Source: Spirodela intermedia (Eukaryota; Streptophyta; Magnoliopsida; Alismatales; Araceae). From it: a DNA stretch of 64,000 nucleotides. The DNA lies in assembly GCA_902729315.2 (NCBI GenBank), contig LR746264.1, positions 11,381,878 through 11,445,877 of the forward strand, in the 5' to 3' direction. The notes under the pieces were generated by a model. It saw only the letters and a list, made by a program, of their open reading frames with translations, did no database searches and was not told the origin of the DNA. Positions 35,477 to 47,500 of this stretch are shown here, piece by piece. Each line of letters starts with the position of its first letter. The first letter of the stretch is position 1. The position numbers and the translations under genes are program-made.

Positions 35477-36190
35477 GACATGGAAGGCGGCTTATAACCC
35501 GTACTCTTTGTATCGAGCGGAGATGGAGTCGAGGCATAACCACTGCGTGTAATTAGTCGAGATTTACGGGCGGATATAGTTGCCAATTGCAATCGATAAT
35601 TTGAAATAAGATAAAAGGATGCGACGGGCTTATTATCGAAAGAAACCTTCTCGGGTTTCAGCCATGGGTGTTCTTGCCTCCCGGACTAAATTCCTAGGAC
35701 GGGGTTTCCCGGTCCCTCGCGCAATGCGGCAGCCACGAGTAGCGATGGTCACGGCGTTCGCCCCGAAAGGCGTAGTCGAGTAAGACAATTTGTGCTTCTT
35801 GCGAGCTCCCTCACAAAGGAGAAATCTTCCTCGGGTTGCATCGGGGAGGGAGCAGATGATGCTCCACTTGAAGCTGTAGGCCCCGTGGAACCAGTCCATC
35901 CAAGGTGAGCAGGTGATGTTAAGCGTGCCCATCGTGCGCTTCTCGAACCAATCGTTGCCACGGGATGCCCAGCGTAGGCATTTGGAAGAAAGTAGTTCAA
36001 GCGAACTGAATATGCTGGATTCGGTGGCGGAGAAGCTTGCCACGACAAACATTATCCTCTCTCCCGTTAGGCAAGCAAGAGACCAAGAGAGTACGGACCG
36101 AGCAGGCGGCGCCGAGAATCTCACGCTTTACATTTGGGCACCCTTTTAAGGCAAGCGAGGATTATGGGTGCCCAGCGAAGCGGGGAGAGG
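35477..36190 (-). pseudogene. Sphingolipid delta-8 desaturase 3' fragment (left of axis)
   Basis: Minus strand encodes, in shifting frames, the C-terminal part of a plant delta-8 sphingolipid long-chain-base desaturase (cytochrome b5 fusion, ER membrane). Read from the axis: SWSLACL and IMFVVASFS (about 36,030-36,100), GNDWFEK, CSPWMDWFHG, the last histidine box QVEHH within LQLQVEHHLLP (about 35,860-35,880), KISPL and ARKKHKLSYSTTPF, and the typical end NTHG with a stop at 35,658-35,660. The 3' UTR runs to about 35,477 and ends against telomeric repeats via a short A-tract. The N-terminal cytochrome b5 part and first two histidine boxes are absent. It is 5'-truncated at the axis. Probable retrocopy of an mRNA; SLD genes are often intronless, so absence of introns alone does not prove it. 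Confidence 0.8.
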
Positions 36191-36720
36191 ATTACGGGCG
36201 GCGGGGCGGCGCCCAAAATCTCGCTTGCGAGAAAGGGTGCCCAGCGGCGGGGAGATTGCGAGCGTCGCTGCTTGCAGTGCAGTACCTCTCTTGGTCTCTT
36301 GCTTGCCTAACGGGAAGAGGATAATGTTTGTCGTGGCAAGCTTCTCCGTCCAGCATATTCATACGCTTTCTCTTCGGCGTCGTTGGGCATCCGGCAACGA
36401 TTGGTCGGCGATGGGCACGCTCATCACTGCTCACCTTGGATGGAGGTTCCGGGGAATTTCAATTTTGCCCACTCCTTTGAGCGCAGAAATTGTTTTCATT
36501 TCGGCGCGTGAGACCATCGCTACTCGGGGCTGCTTGCGGCGGGACAACCTCTAGGAATTTAGCGGAGGCGATAAACCCATGGCTGAAACGAGGATAATAA
36601 GCATGCATCCTTTATTTCAAATTATCGATTGCAAGGCAACTATATCTCGACTAATTACACATGCGTGTGGCGCTCCATCTCCTCGATACAAAATACGGGT
36701 TATAAGCCGTCTTCCATGTC
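36191..36720 (+). pseudogene. Sphingolipid delta-8 desaturase 3' fragment (right of axis)
   Basis: Mirror copy on the plus strand. PLLVSCLPN and RIMFVVASFSVQHIH at about 36,283-36,362, GNDW near 36,393, then heavily shortened sequence. ETIATRG near 36,510, stop at 36,584-36,586, and 3' UTR to 36,720. Compared with the left copy it lacks several blocks, including the QVEHH histidine-box segment. The 36,100-36,280 stretch between the copies is GC-rich, holds GGGCACCC / GGGTGCCC inverted words and is itself imperfectly palindromic. Confidence 0.72.
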
Positions 36721-36823
36721 AAAACCTAAACCTAAACCTAAACCTAAACCTAAACCTAAACCCTAAACCTAAACCTAAACCTAAACCTAAACCTAAACCT
36801 AAACCTAAACCCTAAACCCTTAA
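36721..36823 (-). repeat. Telomeric array, 16 units (right of axis)
   Basis: Sixteen units ending with the variant CCCTTAA, the complement of the TTAAGGG that begins the left array. Most units read CCTAAA (six bases) rather than CCCTAAA. Same unit count as the left array. Confidence 0.95.
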
Positions 36824-39800
36824 CGAATGTCCATACCCAAGTTGATGCATTGTAAAAGAGTTAGCGAGTTGAAAGACTACGCAAGCTAGATATTCAGATG
36901 CTGCTTGGGAAAGGAGGAAGTAGAGTAGTGACCAGCTTGATGAGGTTGTGCGGCGGCGAGTTATTCTATCTCGAAATCGCATCCGGTGGTTACAAGAGGG
37001 TGATAGAAACACTCGTTTCTTTCATGCCTCGTCGCTCATCGCTCACGTTCGATTATACCTCTCTTTTAGAGACATATGATCATGACCTTTCCATGCGGAG
37101 GCGGGGTTGAGTACTTTCGTACTCTCTTAACCTCTCGGCCGATTGAGATTTCATGATATATGCCGATCCCATCATTGGTCACTCACGTGAGAACTCTCTC
37201 ATAACAGCCATACCCACGAGAAGAGATCAAGGAAGTAGTTTTCTCTATGAGCGGACGTGCACATGGTTTCCCGCTGATTTTACATTTCATATTGGGCACT
37301 GATCTCATCGAGCCATCAAGAAATCTTTAGTAAAAAAGTCTTTACGAAGTTGGAAGGCCACCTTCCTTGCACTTATACGAAGGTGACTACCCCAACCTCA
37401 TTTAGAGACTTTCGACCTATTAGTTTGTGTAGCGTGTGTTATAAAATTGTATCTAAGATCGTTACGTAGATTGAGTAGTTTCCTTGATAGACTTATATCT
37501 CGAGAACAATGCGGATTTGTCAAGGGCGGTACATTCACGATAACATCATGCTAGTACATGAACTAGCCCTTGCCATGATTGTCGAGGCTCTAACATCATC
37601 ATCAAATTAGACATGGAGAAGGCCTTTGATAGGATAGAGTGGAGTTTCCTCATTAAGGTTCTTAGGCGCTTTGGGTTCACCGGCGACTTCATTGACTTAG
37701 TCGATGCATGTGTTAGGAGAATCATTTCTCTTTATTAGTGAGCGGTAGCTCCACACCATTCTTCACGGCCACGAGAGGTCTACGGCGTCCACTATCACCC
37801 ACCCTCTTCATCTTAGTTGAAGAAGTCCCGGTCGATCCCTCACCCGGCGATCAATCAAGGACTTATCGACCATACTACGAAGAGGGTTGCCCGATCATCT
37901 CACACTCCTCTTTGCTGATGATGCGATACTCTTCCTCAATGGATGTGAGACATCCATTAGAGGGCTCATGAGTATTATCTCGAGGTATGGCGAGCTGCAG
38001 GTCAACTTCGTAAATGCCTCGAAGAGTAGCTTCATAGTAGGCCCTTCTACCCCATAGGGACGGCGCATCTAGGGCCTAACGGGGTTCTCGTGGACACTTA
38101 CCTTTTGACTATCTAGGATGTCCTATCTTCCTCGGCGTGGCGCATACACTATTTTGGCGTCCTAGTGGGCAAGTTGAGGAAGAAACTAGCGGATGGAAGT
38201 TACAACTTCTATCCCACGGAGGACGGATCGGTTGATCGCCATGTCCTCATGAGCATACCATTACACCTTTTGGCAGTCCATGAGGTACGGACACGTCTTA
38301 GACTATTAGGCGGATATGCGTCCTTCCTTTGGGATGGACAACTTGAGGGACCTCGTCGTCAATGCCGAGTTTCTTGGGAGAAAGCATGTCGACCTACGGA
38401 TGAGGGTGGCCTAGGTATTACCCTCAAGATGTACTTAACATGCTTCAAAGAAACTCATTTGGAGGATGAAGACCACACCATCGGTGCTAGGCTCTTTGTG
38501 TCAGCCAAATATGGCGAGTGGGCTCGACAGCGGCCGACATCAAAGGAGTCAAGCGATGGGCAGGCAGACATTGGTTGGAGATGGTGCCTCTTATTCGGCG
38601 AGTGGGGCGGCGGTCATGCGACACTTGGCTAGAGGACACACCATTGGCCAGTTTACCACTTTCACATCTTCTTGGCCTGCAGCGGCGGTAGCCCGGCTTC
38701 TCCAAGGAGACACTCGTCTACTTATTGAGAGGCATGGACTACCGTTGGACTTGTTACCAGCCATCACCATGGCGAGATGAGTTTCCAACCCATCTGGACA
38801 CTTACCATAGATGGCGGTTTCTCTTGTAGCTCCTCTTGGGAGCACTTTAGAAACCGCAAAGACATTTTGGGAAATCTCATATGGCATCCGGCCATCACAC
38901 CTCGTGTTTCGTTCTTCTTGTGGAAGTTCATGCACGAGGACTACCCACCGCGATCAGTGATTGTCACCGATCGAGGTGGAAAGAAAATGTCATTGTTGCT
39001 CCATCGCGACGACGTATGGAACATTTATTTTTCCATAGTGATATCGCTGTCAGTGTTGGCGTCAACTTCTAGCGAATTGGCTTCCAATGCTCGTATAGAC
39101 CTCGAGACCACCACTAGAGGTCTTTAGGAGAGTCTTTGACTCACCGGCGAGTGTCAAGGTTTGTCCTTTCATCCGTATCTCCATAGCATATATGTTATGG
39201 GAAATATGGAAGGGCGTAACTCATCTCGATATGCAGGCCAAGTGATGCGTGCCCGAGATTATGAGGCACGTAACACAATGGCTTACTCATTCCTTAGTGC
39301 CAAATAAAGCGGCGGCTGCGTTACGTTTGTGAGCTTTTGGGCTTTGGGGACTCCATATCATACCTACACGACACTGGACTCTGTCCGATCGTTAGATGGA
39401 CACCACCTCAACGTCAAACGGAGCATCTCAAGGCAACCGGGATCATCAGGCGGTATCTTCTGCGATAGTACAGATGCATTCTTTTTGCCTTTTGAACTTT
39501 ATAATATGCAAACTAATCGTGGCGGGCTATGGCAATGCGGGATGGTTTGTTTCTTTGTGAGCAAAATATTACTAACATTGTCTTAGAATCTGATTCCAAA
39601 GTGTTAGTGGACATGTTACGTGCAGACTCTTGTCCTCATTGGAGGCTCAAGAATATCTGGCAGACATCATGCGCGATCACAACTATCACATCAATTCGCA
39701 ATCGAGCGGCGGCGCAGGGTCGTCGGAGGCGTCTTCTCTTTTGGCGGGACATGCCTGGAAGCCGAGGTGCTCATAGACTTGGCGACTCGCATACACGCAC

Positions 39801-39867
39801 TCACTACCGGCCTCTCCACCGGTGGCGTATTGCTGGAGGAGATCGGGGTGGTTACTATTGGCGCTGA
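36824..39867 (+). pseudogene. LINE-A ORF2 C-terminal two thirds (copy A6)
   Basis: KLDMEKAFDRIEW near 37,605-37,650, RT motif C near 37,907-37,936, thumb 38,100-38,460 (DEGGLGI), Zn region near 38,990-39,050, RNase H around 39,400-39,700 (MAMRDGLFLCEQNITN, LESDSKVLVDML), stop at 39,865-39,867. More small gaps and CG-rich replacements than A5. Confidence 0.85.
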
Positions 39868-40236
39868 AGACCACAATGGAATCTGACACAACGGACAACA
39901 AGGCACATCGTAATCCACTTTCGGTACTTCCAATCATTACTCTCCTCATAATCACATCACATCTACTATCTATCATGCTTAAGTAGTGAGGACATAGAAC
40001 TATCGGCATATGTTGGCATCGGCCCACTTTTGAACTATAGGTCTATAGCACATCGTGCCAAACTAGTTGTGAATCGGCAACCTAGCACCTCTCTCAAGAT
40101 CTTATTAGTACCATCAGCGGCTTGAACCCATGAGAAGGTAAAGATCTATATCCATAGGATTGACCCTCTCTCCTCTCTCTCTCTCTCGATTCTCTATTTC
40201 TTTCTCCCTCCCTTTCTCTCTCTAGGAAAAAAAAAA
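36824..40236 (+). mobile_element. LINE-A copy A6 (5' truncated)
   Basis: Mirror of A5: starts at the same ORF2 breakpoint next to telomeric repeat (GTCCATACCCAAG at about 36,829), ends with a CT-rich 3' UTR and an A-tail at about 40,227-40,236. Identical truncation point and identical neighbours show A5 and A6 descend from one insertion. Confidence 0.88.
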
Positions 40237-40959
40237 GACAGCCTACTTCTTTTCGGAATCACTAGCCCATCATAGACAATTAGTGGAGGGTGAGGAAAGG
40301 GCCTAAAACCAAAAAGGCAACCTTTTTCCTTCCCTTAATCACTAGCCTAATGTACACCAAATAATGGGCATTAGTGGAGGGTAAAAAGAAGCCCTCAAGG
40401 AGAGAGAGAGAGAGAGAAGAAAAGAGTTAGAACCGAGACCAAGTCATTCCTCGTGGGGTGAAAGGTCCTTTACCTACTTAGAGGAATGCGGCAGATGATA
40501 CTAACAAGATCTTGGCGAGAGGATTAGGCGTGCAACACTAGCAAGGCAAGTTCATATTTGGGCTTATTGTCATGCTTCAGCATAGTTCTATCCTCCTCAC
40601 CCTAATCACTCTTTTCTCACCACTTTATATCAATGTATTTATCTCTTAGAACCACTTACTGCGGCAAACTCTTGTCTTGCGGGAACATTGCATGGCACAA
40701 CATGGAGCTCGTCCTACTCTGTTGAGCAGATCTTCCAACTTTCATGAACTCAAAGGCTTTTCAACCCCTTTGCAAATCAATCACCTTCCTCAAATATGAT
40801 GAGCGTCATGGAGTCTATCTCGGTATCATCACATCCCTCTTCAAAAGAGGTCTTTCATTCTTCATGTCATCCTGCGTGCGAATGAGATCCCACTTATGTA
40901 ACCTCGGAATGAGGTCAAACTTTTATCACTCAATCAAATTTCTTCTTCTTAAAAAAAAA
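40237..40959 (+). mobile_element. Element C (right arm)
   Basis: Mirror of 31,008-31,756. A-tail at 40,951-40,959 runs into CCTAAA repeats; the 5' side directly follows the A-tail of A6. A 3' UTR-like LINE end with no coding content that I can recognise. Confidence 0.6.
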
Positions 40960-41042
40960 CCTAAACCTAAACCTAAACCTAAACCTAAACCTAAACCTAA
41001 ACCCTAAACCTAAACCTAAACCCTAAACCCTAAACCCTAAAC
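40960..41042 (-). repeat. Interstitial telomeric array, 13 units
   Basis: Thirteen units, nine of them six-base CCTAAA and four CCCTAAA, against eight perfect 7-mers at the matching left-arm site. Confidence 0.93.
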
Positions 41043-41620
41043 CTGAAGTTGGCGTGCTCGGGTGGGAGCAGTCTCTAGATTGGTGACCTCTCTAGGAAGT
41101 CCCGATTATGTGTGCATGCGTTGTGGCGCTTGCTTTGCATGTGCTGAAAGGCACTGATGTATGATTGTGCTGCCCAGCACGTGTTATGAACCCTCTGTCA
41201 CCATGTCAAGATGTCTTGAGCATGAAGCATGTGCCGAGAGCACCCTTGCCATTATGCCAAAAGGTATATGTGGCATCTATCTCACCATGCCAAAATGCTT
41301 CCAGCTTTGAAGAATGTGCTGAGAGGCCATCTTGCAACCATGCGAGAGGCATATGTAGTATTCATCTCACTATGCGAGAGTCATATGTAGTATTCATCTT
41401 ACTATGCCGAGAGGCATATATATAGCATTCATCTCACCATGCCAAGATGCCCTAGCTCCAAAGAGCGTGCTGAGAGTCACCCCTGCCACGATGTCGAGAG
41501 GCACAAGTGGCATCTATCTCAAAGAATGTGCCTGAGAGGCACCAAAGTGATTAGGCGTGTGAAGTATCAGGATGGGTGACCTCTTGAGAAGTTCAGCCCA
41601 AGACAATTATCGAAAAAAAA
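41043..41620 (+). mobile_element. 5S rRNA-derived element (right arm, 5' truncated)
   Basis: Mirror of 30,369-30,941, with the same 5' truncation in box A (41,043-41,058). Box C region near 41,080-41,100 reads GGTGACCTCTCTAGGAAG, so box C carries changes. Second 5S-like module at about 41,517-41,602, A-tail 41,613-41,620. Confidence 0.78.
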
Positions 41621-41630
41621 AACCTAAACC
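41621..41630 (-). repeat. Short telomeric remnant
   Basis: AACCTAAACC between the A-tail of the 5S-derived element and the 5' end of LINE-B copy B2. Confidence 0.7.
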
Positions 41631-41979
41631 AGTCACATTTGCTCAACTTTTTCTCTCTCCTCGCGAGCTTCTCTCTCATCAACGTCACATTCAAACAGCG
41701 AGATCTCTCCCATCTGACCTCAGATCCCGCTGAAACTTGTTTCATTCGATTCGCAAGGTCGGAAAGCATCATCGTCGAGCCGTCACACGTGGAAAATGGT
41801 TGACTGATGCTCTCGGTCTCGCGATTTCTCCCTCGAGAGGTATTTTTCAGAACGTTATATTCTCGGGGTAATATCTACTGATTTACTTGGCTGAAATATT
41901 ATATCCTTATATCAGTAGAATCGTATTTTCTTGATTTACAGCTTTTCCTTCTTGATCATTTTATTTTGATGCTTCGTTG

Positions 41980-44530
41980 ATGAGTAAATCATCGTTTTCA
42001 TCGGCGGACCAATGTTCGGCCGATGAGAAACTGAGGAAGAAGCATGCTTTGGGCCTGGCAATGGTCGAAAATCAGAACCGTCGATCGCCTGAACGGTCGA
42101 ATGACGGACAGTCAGGATTTTCCGTCGGCTGGAGATCCCCGGTCCCAGAGATCGCGTCGATGCCAGCCGGCGCTGCTATTTCAACTGTTGATCTACAGAT
42201 CACCGGACTAGATTCACTAGAGGAAAGGTGCCGCAAGCGGCTGACGCCGTTTCCTCGGTTACGGTGTCCGTGCTTGCATCAGCGAGCTAACACGGAGGGC
42301 ACCAACGGGAGCTTAAATCCGTCCATTGAAATTGAAATCAACGGAATGGATTCGGTGCCGCAACTTTTGCGGGCGCCGTTCTCTCGTGTTCGACGCCCAT
42401 GACGTCATCTGCGTCAGAAAGGGCGGGCGCAGCAACCCAGACAACCGGAGGCCAGACCGCGCCGGCTCATGGCGTCCTGGCCCAGATCAGGGCTGAGCCG
42501 GAGCAGGCCGCAGTAGCCGAAGCCATGCTGGCCGTGGCGGCTCAGTCTCAGGCCCAGCCGGCCGAGGTTGCGCGGAGCACGGTCGTGCCGGACAAGACCG
42601 CGCAGCCCAAGGGTCTGAAGGCCAAAGCTTCTAGGATCCAGCCACCGGCCCAGACTAAACCGGCCCAGGCCTCACCGGCCCAAGCCCCACCGACCCAGGA
42701 CCCAACGGCCCAGGCCGCTCAGGCCCGGACCGCTCAGGTCAGGCCGATCAGGCCCAGACCGAGCTGGCCCAGCACACCCAAGCACAGCCCACGGGCCCCA
42801 GACCTATTGGCCCAAACCACTGAAACCAGAGCTGCTCAAGCCCGCCAAGCTAACCCAGCCCACCCAGGCCCAAGCCAAGTCTTGGGCCCAACGATAGTAG
42901 GACAACAGCCCACTCCTACAGTGGAAAATACACTGAGGCGAGTTACACCCTACTTATGCTGATGGAATACCGTCCGGGGTTACACTGATGAAGGGGAATG
43001 AGAACAGTCTCATTTTCTTTGAAGGAAGTCTCCCAACTAGTAGAGGCCTTCCAATTTTCATTGATAAAGGCTTCTCTCTGAAGCGTCCCCACCTAGATGA
43101 TATTTATAGGATCTATTTGGCCCCAAGACATTTTCAAGGTAAGATAGTCATCGGTGCCCATGATTATCAGGCGTCTTTATCCGTTTTGAGCTTAAGGCTG
43201 ACTATCGGAAAGCTTGGAGTAGGACCACATAGGAGATTTAGGATACCATTATGCATACATATAGATGGACCCCATAGACAGACGGTCTTTCAGGAAAACA
43301 ACCACACTCCATCCCGGTTTGGATAGGTTTTCCTAGTCTACCAGCACATTTATTCACGCCTAAGGCACTTGAGTCTTTGGCGAATGCCCGGTACATTTAT
43401 CGCCTAGATCCGGTGTTAAAATGTTTAACCGCCTAGGTTATGCAGTATGTGTAGAGATAGACCTCTTGGCCCCCCTCCGATTGCATGATCATTGTGCGAG
43501 AATGGGGATGAGATGATCTATCAAGCAGTTATATATGAGAGACTACCTCATTTTTGTACCCATTGCACAATGTTTGGACACACTATCCACACTTGTCGAC
43601 ATAAGACCACCTCGTCATCTTTAGAGTCTCTGCGATTTATTTATCACCTATGTCATATGATGATTATATCATTGAGGTAGGGAAGACTACACCTAGCCGC
43701 CCTCCCATCTGAGCTCGCGTGCTCCTCTCGACCACTGCTGGTCGGACTAGTGTCCCTCAGCCGGTCTTGGGAGAACAACCCCACCTACATCGGTATCACA
43801 TCTTATCTCGAGCATCCACATCCGAAAGGGAAGGAAGATGGTAGTAGGCCCAACTCCCCATACCAGCGGTAAGGGAAGGCAGTCAAGACATCGAATGTTT
43901 TTAGGCTCTAAGTACCTTGATCGAGGACAATGTTCCCATCATAGGGAACAATATCAATACGAGTTCGACGACACTCCCAAATAGGGGGCCTACTACTACT
44001 TCACCTTTAACCGCTCCTCTCCATCCATCGGGCCTTTAGCTCTTACTACCTCTCTATCACCAACTAGCTCCCTCCATCCGTTAGACCTTCTACACTCACA
44101 CATCTTTCATTACCTATTAGCTCCCATCACCTAGGTCTTCCCCTCCCACACCACACCTCACCCACCCTCCCACCCCCTCCATCACTGATCGGGTCTTGAT
44201 AGAAGCCCACTAGGTACATCCTATCCGATCCTCCTTCTCTTTCTCTTTCTTCCTCCTGCCACCCCAACCTCTAGATCCACCATTGAGCACACCCTTAGAG
44301 GCTCGAGGGAGCGTGAGACCCCTAGCGAGGGAGAATGCTCGATGAATCGTCGAGTAATCTCTCTTTCCTCTTCAATGGAGGACACTAGCGAGCTCTACAT
44401 CGAGTGCTGAGGACTTTGGATCTGAGTCCTCATTGGATCTCCCCATTGGCGGCATTGACCTTGAGAGGATGCAGGCAGAGATGGTAGATAAGACTTCACG
44501 CGGCGCTCTCCATATGTCACGAGACCTAGC
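41980..44530 (+). pseudogene. LINE-B ORF1 (copy B2)
   Basis: ATG 41,980 (or the adjacent 41,977). The first ~140 residues are readable with a frame break; from 42,399 to about 42,880 the sequence is Ala/Gln/Pro-rich, compositionally biased and possibly disordered. Core GNENSLIFFEGSLPTSRGLP near 43,000-43,060 and YRIYLAPRHFQGK near 43,100-43,140. The CCHC knuckle has Cys at 43,555 and 43,564, His at 43,579 and Cys at 43,594. The Ser/Pro-rich end reaches the ORF2 region without a clear stop because of frame changes. Confidence 0.8.
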
Positions 44531-47500
44531 CTTATTTGGGCTGTGGGGTTGGGCAACCTCGAAACACAGTCCACATTATTAAACTCATCAATAAGCACCG
44601 ACTAGGCCTTGTCGAGCTTATTGAACCTATATTCCATCAGATCACATTCACCCATTACTTAGGCATAGGTATAGATCACTTTCATTCTAACCCTCTGAAC
44701 CACATCTGGTTGTTCGGAAGAGATCATATTCTCTACAACTATTAGTTGAGGGGCCACAACATGTTACGATGAGGGTACTAGGCTCGGTCAAGAGCTTATA
44801 TTCTCGATCGTTTATGCTTCACATAGACACCAAGATCGTGAGACTCTTTAGGAAGACCTAGTACAATATATGCGGGATTATCCTATACTAGTTGATTCTC
44901 CTTGGTTCGTAGTCGGAGATTTCAACTGTGTATGTAGAATCCGCGAAGCGTCAAGGGGGACAGGTCCCTCGGGCCCGTCACATGGAGGCGTTCAATGATT
45001 TTATTTTTAGCGGCCCTCATTGAACCTCCTACTTTTGGCAAGGTCTGGGCGTGGTGCAGCGAGAGACAAGGGGCGCAAGGATATATGGCGCATCGTCGTT
45101 GCTTCACTAATAACATTGCAATAGTGCAATGTCCCATATTAGTCACACTCCTACCTCGCTATAGGTCAAATCCTGCCCGATTCTTATTCTCCTGACTTGA
45201 GAGCTAGTACCCTAGACCTCCTTTTAGGTTTCAAAATATGTGGACTCGACATGAAGGCTTCCAAAGCTTCGTGGAGTCATTGGCATGGAGATATCTCAAA
45301 CTCTCATATGGAGAACCTCGGTTACAAATTAAGGAATCTCAAACTTCACCTTAAATGGTGGAACCGGCATGTATCTGGGAATATCCACACCTAGGTAGAA
45401 GAGTTGAAGAAGGAGCTAGCTGGGGTTAGAGACAATTGCGAGGCTCAATGGACTGGCGACACTTGGCGAGGCGAGTTAAGTGAGTGAGCAACTAGAAGAG
45501 GCTGCGATGATAGGAGATATATTATCTCCAAAATCCGCATCTAGTGGCTCTGCGAGGGATAGGAACACCGCGTTTCTTTCATGCCTCGATCGCACATCTC
45601 GCTCGATTATACATCTCTTCTAGAGATGTATGATCAGACACATCTCGTATGCAAGAGGCGGAATTACATACTTTCGTACCCTTCTTTCTTCCGCCGATTG
45701 AGATCTCGAGGATATACTCTCATCGATTCTATTATGATGTGATCTTCTCAATGAGTAGAAACCGAGCACCTAGGCCGATGGTTTTCGGTGGATTTCTATT
45801 CAATATGTTGGGACATCGTCGGAACTGATTTAGTTCATGCCATCAAAGAATTCTTACGCCACAAAGTCTTCCCACGAAGTTGGAAGGCCACCTTTATTGC
45901 ACTCATACCAAAGGTGGTCAACCCAACTTCTTTGAGATTTTCAGCCCATCAGTCTTTGTAATGTGTGTTATAAAGTTGTATCCAAGATCATTACAGCACG
46001 GTGAGTATTTTTCTTGATAGGCTCATATCTCGAGGCGGTCTTGGTTGTTAAGGGGCGGCACATTCATGATAACATCATGTTAGTTCATAAACTAGCACAA
46101 TCCCTTGACCAGGACATCCGTGGTTCTAATGTCATCATCAAATTAGACATGGAAAAGGCTTTTGATAGGATCGAGTGGAATTTCCTTACGAAGTGCTTGG
46201 CTTTGGATTCAGCTGCGAGTTTATTGACCTGGTCAATGCATGCATTAGGGAGAACCATTTCTCCCTATTGGTGAACAACACTTCTATACCTCTCTTCACA
46301 GCCACGAGAGGGTTATGGCGGGTGATCCCCTATCACCCACTCTCTTCATATTGGTTGAAGAAGTCCTTAGTCGAACCCTCTCGGCGGTGACCGTGGGCTT
46401 ATCAACCATATCATTGAAGAGGGTTGCCTGATCATATCGCATTCTTTGTTTGCTGATGATGCGATACTTTTCCTTAATGGGTGTGAAGCATTCATCAAGG
46501 GACTCATGACTATCATCTCGAGCTCTGGCGGGCCCGCAGTCAACTTGTCAATGCCTCGAAGAGTAGCTTTATGGTTACATCTTCTGCCACCATTAGTATC
46601 ATCGGCGCATACAAAACCTAACGGGGTTCTCGCATGGTCATCTACCCTTTGATTATCTTGGATGCCCCATCTTCTTCGGATGCACTAGGGTTCATTACTT
46701 TGATTCCCTTTTGTAAGTTGAGGAAGAAACTTGGCGGTGGAAGCTTCAGCTTCTATCTTGACGGGCGCATCAATTGATCGCCATGTCCTCATGAGTATGC
46801 CCTTGCACTTACTTGTGGTACATGGGGTACGGACACTATCTTACGATCTGTGAGGCGGTTTGTACCTCCTTCCTCGGGATGGTCAACTCGGCGAGCCTCA
46901 TCCTCAACGCCGAGTTTCTTAGGAAAAAGCATGTCGACCGATGGGCGAGGGTGGCCTAGGGATTAGGCATACGAGGACATCCTCGATATGCTTCGAAAAA
47001 CTTCGTATGGTAGATGAGGACGGCGAGATCACCCTTAGGGACCTTTGTGCTGGCCAAATCGGGGTGGGCTAGCCAACTTACCGACTAAAAGGAGGAAAGC
47101 AATGGGCAGATTGACAAAGACATTGGTTGTAGATGAGGCCTTTAATTCGATGGCGAGTGGGGCGAGGCACTATCGGTCTTGGTATAACACTTGGCATGCG
47201 AATACTCCTTGGCCTCCTCTACCTCTTTTATGCCATCTTGGCCTCGTCTTACTGATGGCTCGGCTTCTTGATGGAGATACTAATGTATTCCTTGAGAGCC
47301 ACGAACTCTCATTAGATTTATTACTAGAGATCTCGTTAATAGAGTTGGGCCCTAGTGATGATCATCTGATCTGGACTCTTACCTTAGATGGACGTTTTCT
47401 TGTAGTTCTTCTTAGAATTACTTTAGAAATCGCTCCATAAAACAGTTTGAGGAGATCTCATTTGGCACCCTGCTATCGTACCTCGAGTCTCTTTTTTATG

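Larger units (their letters stand above)
3540..36190. repeat. Left arm of giant inverted duplication
   Basis: Sequence from about 3,540 to the axis near 36,190 recurs in reverse complement from the axis to the window end at 64,000. Matching landmarks: telomeric arrays 35,361-35,472 and 36,721-36,823; 5S element/LINE-B boundary near 30,351 and 41,630; telomeric arrays 23,112-23,172 and 48,779-48,833; LINE-B/LINE-A filler junction 15,613-15,640 and 58,886-58,905; the CCTACCCCG site at 11,045 and 63,480-63,490. The arm carries a 7.1-kb LTR insertion (3,943-11,044) and lacks about 2.6 kb present in the other arm. Seen directly; whether the structure is genomic or an assembly product is open. Confidence 0.9.

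Noticed and set aside
35477-36720. Organelle DNA insertion at the axis
   Set aside because: The coding content fits the C-terminus of a nuclear sphingolipid desaturase, including QVEHH and the NTHG end; nothing plastid or mitochondrial was recognised.
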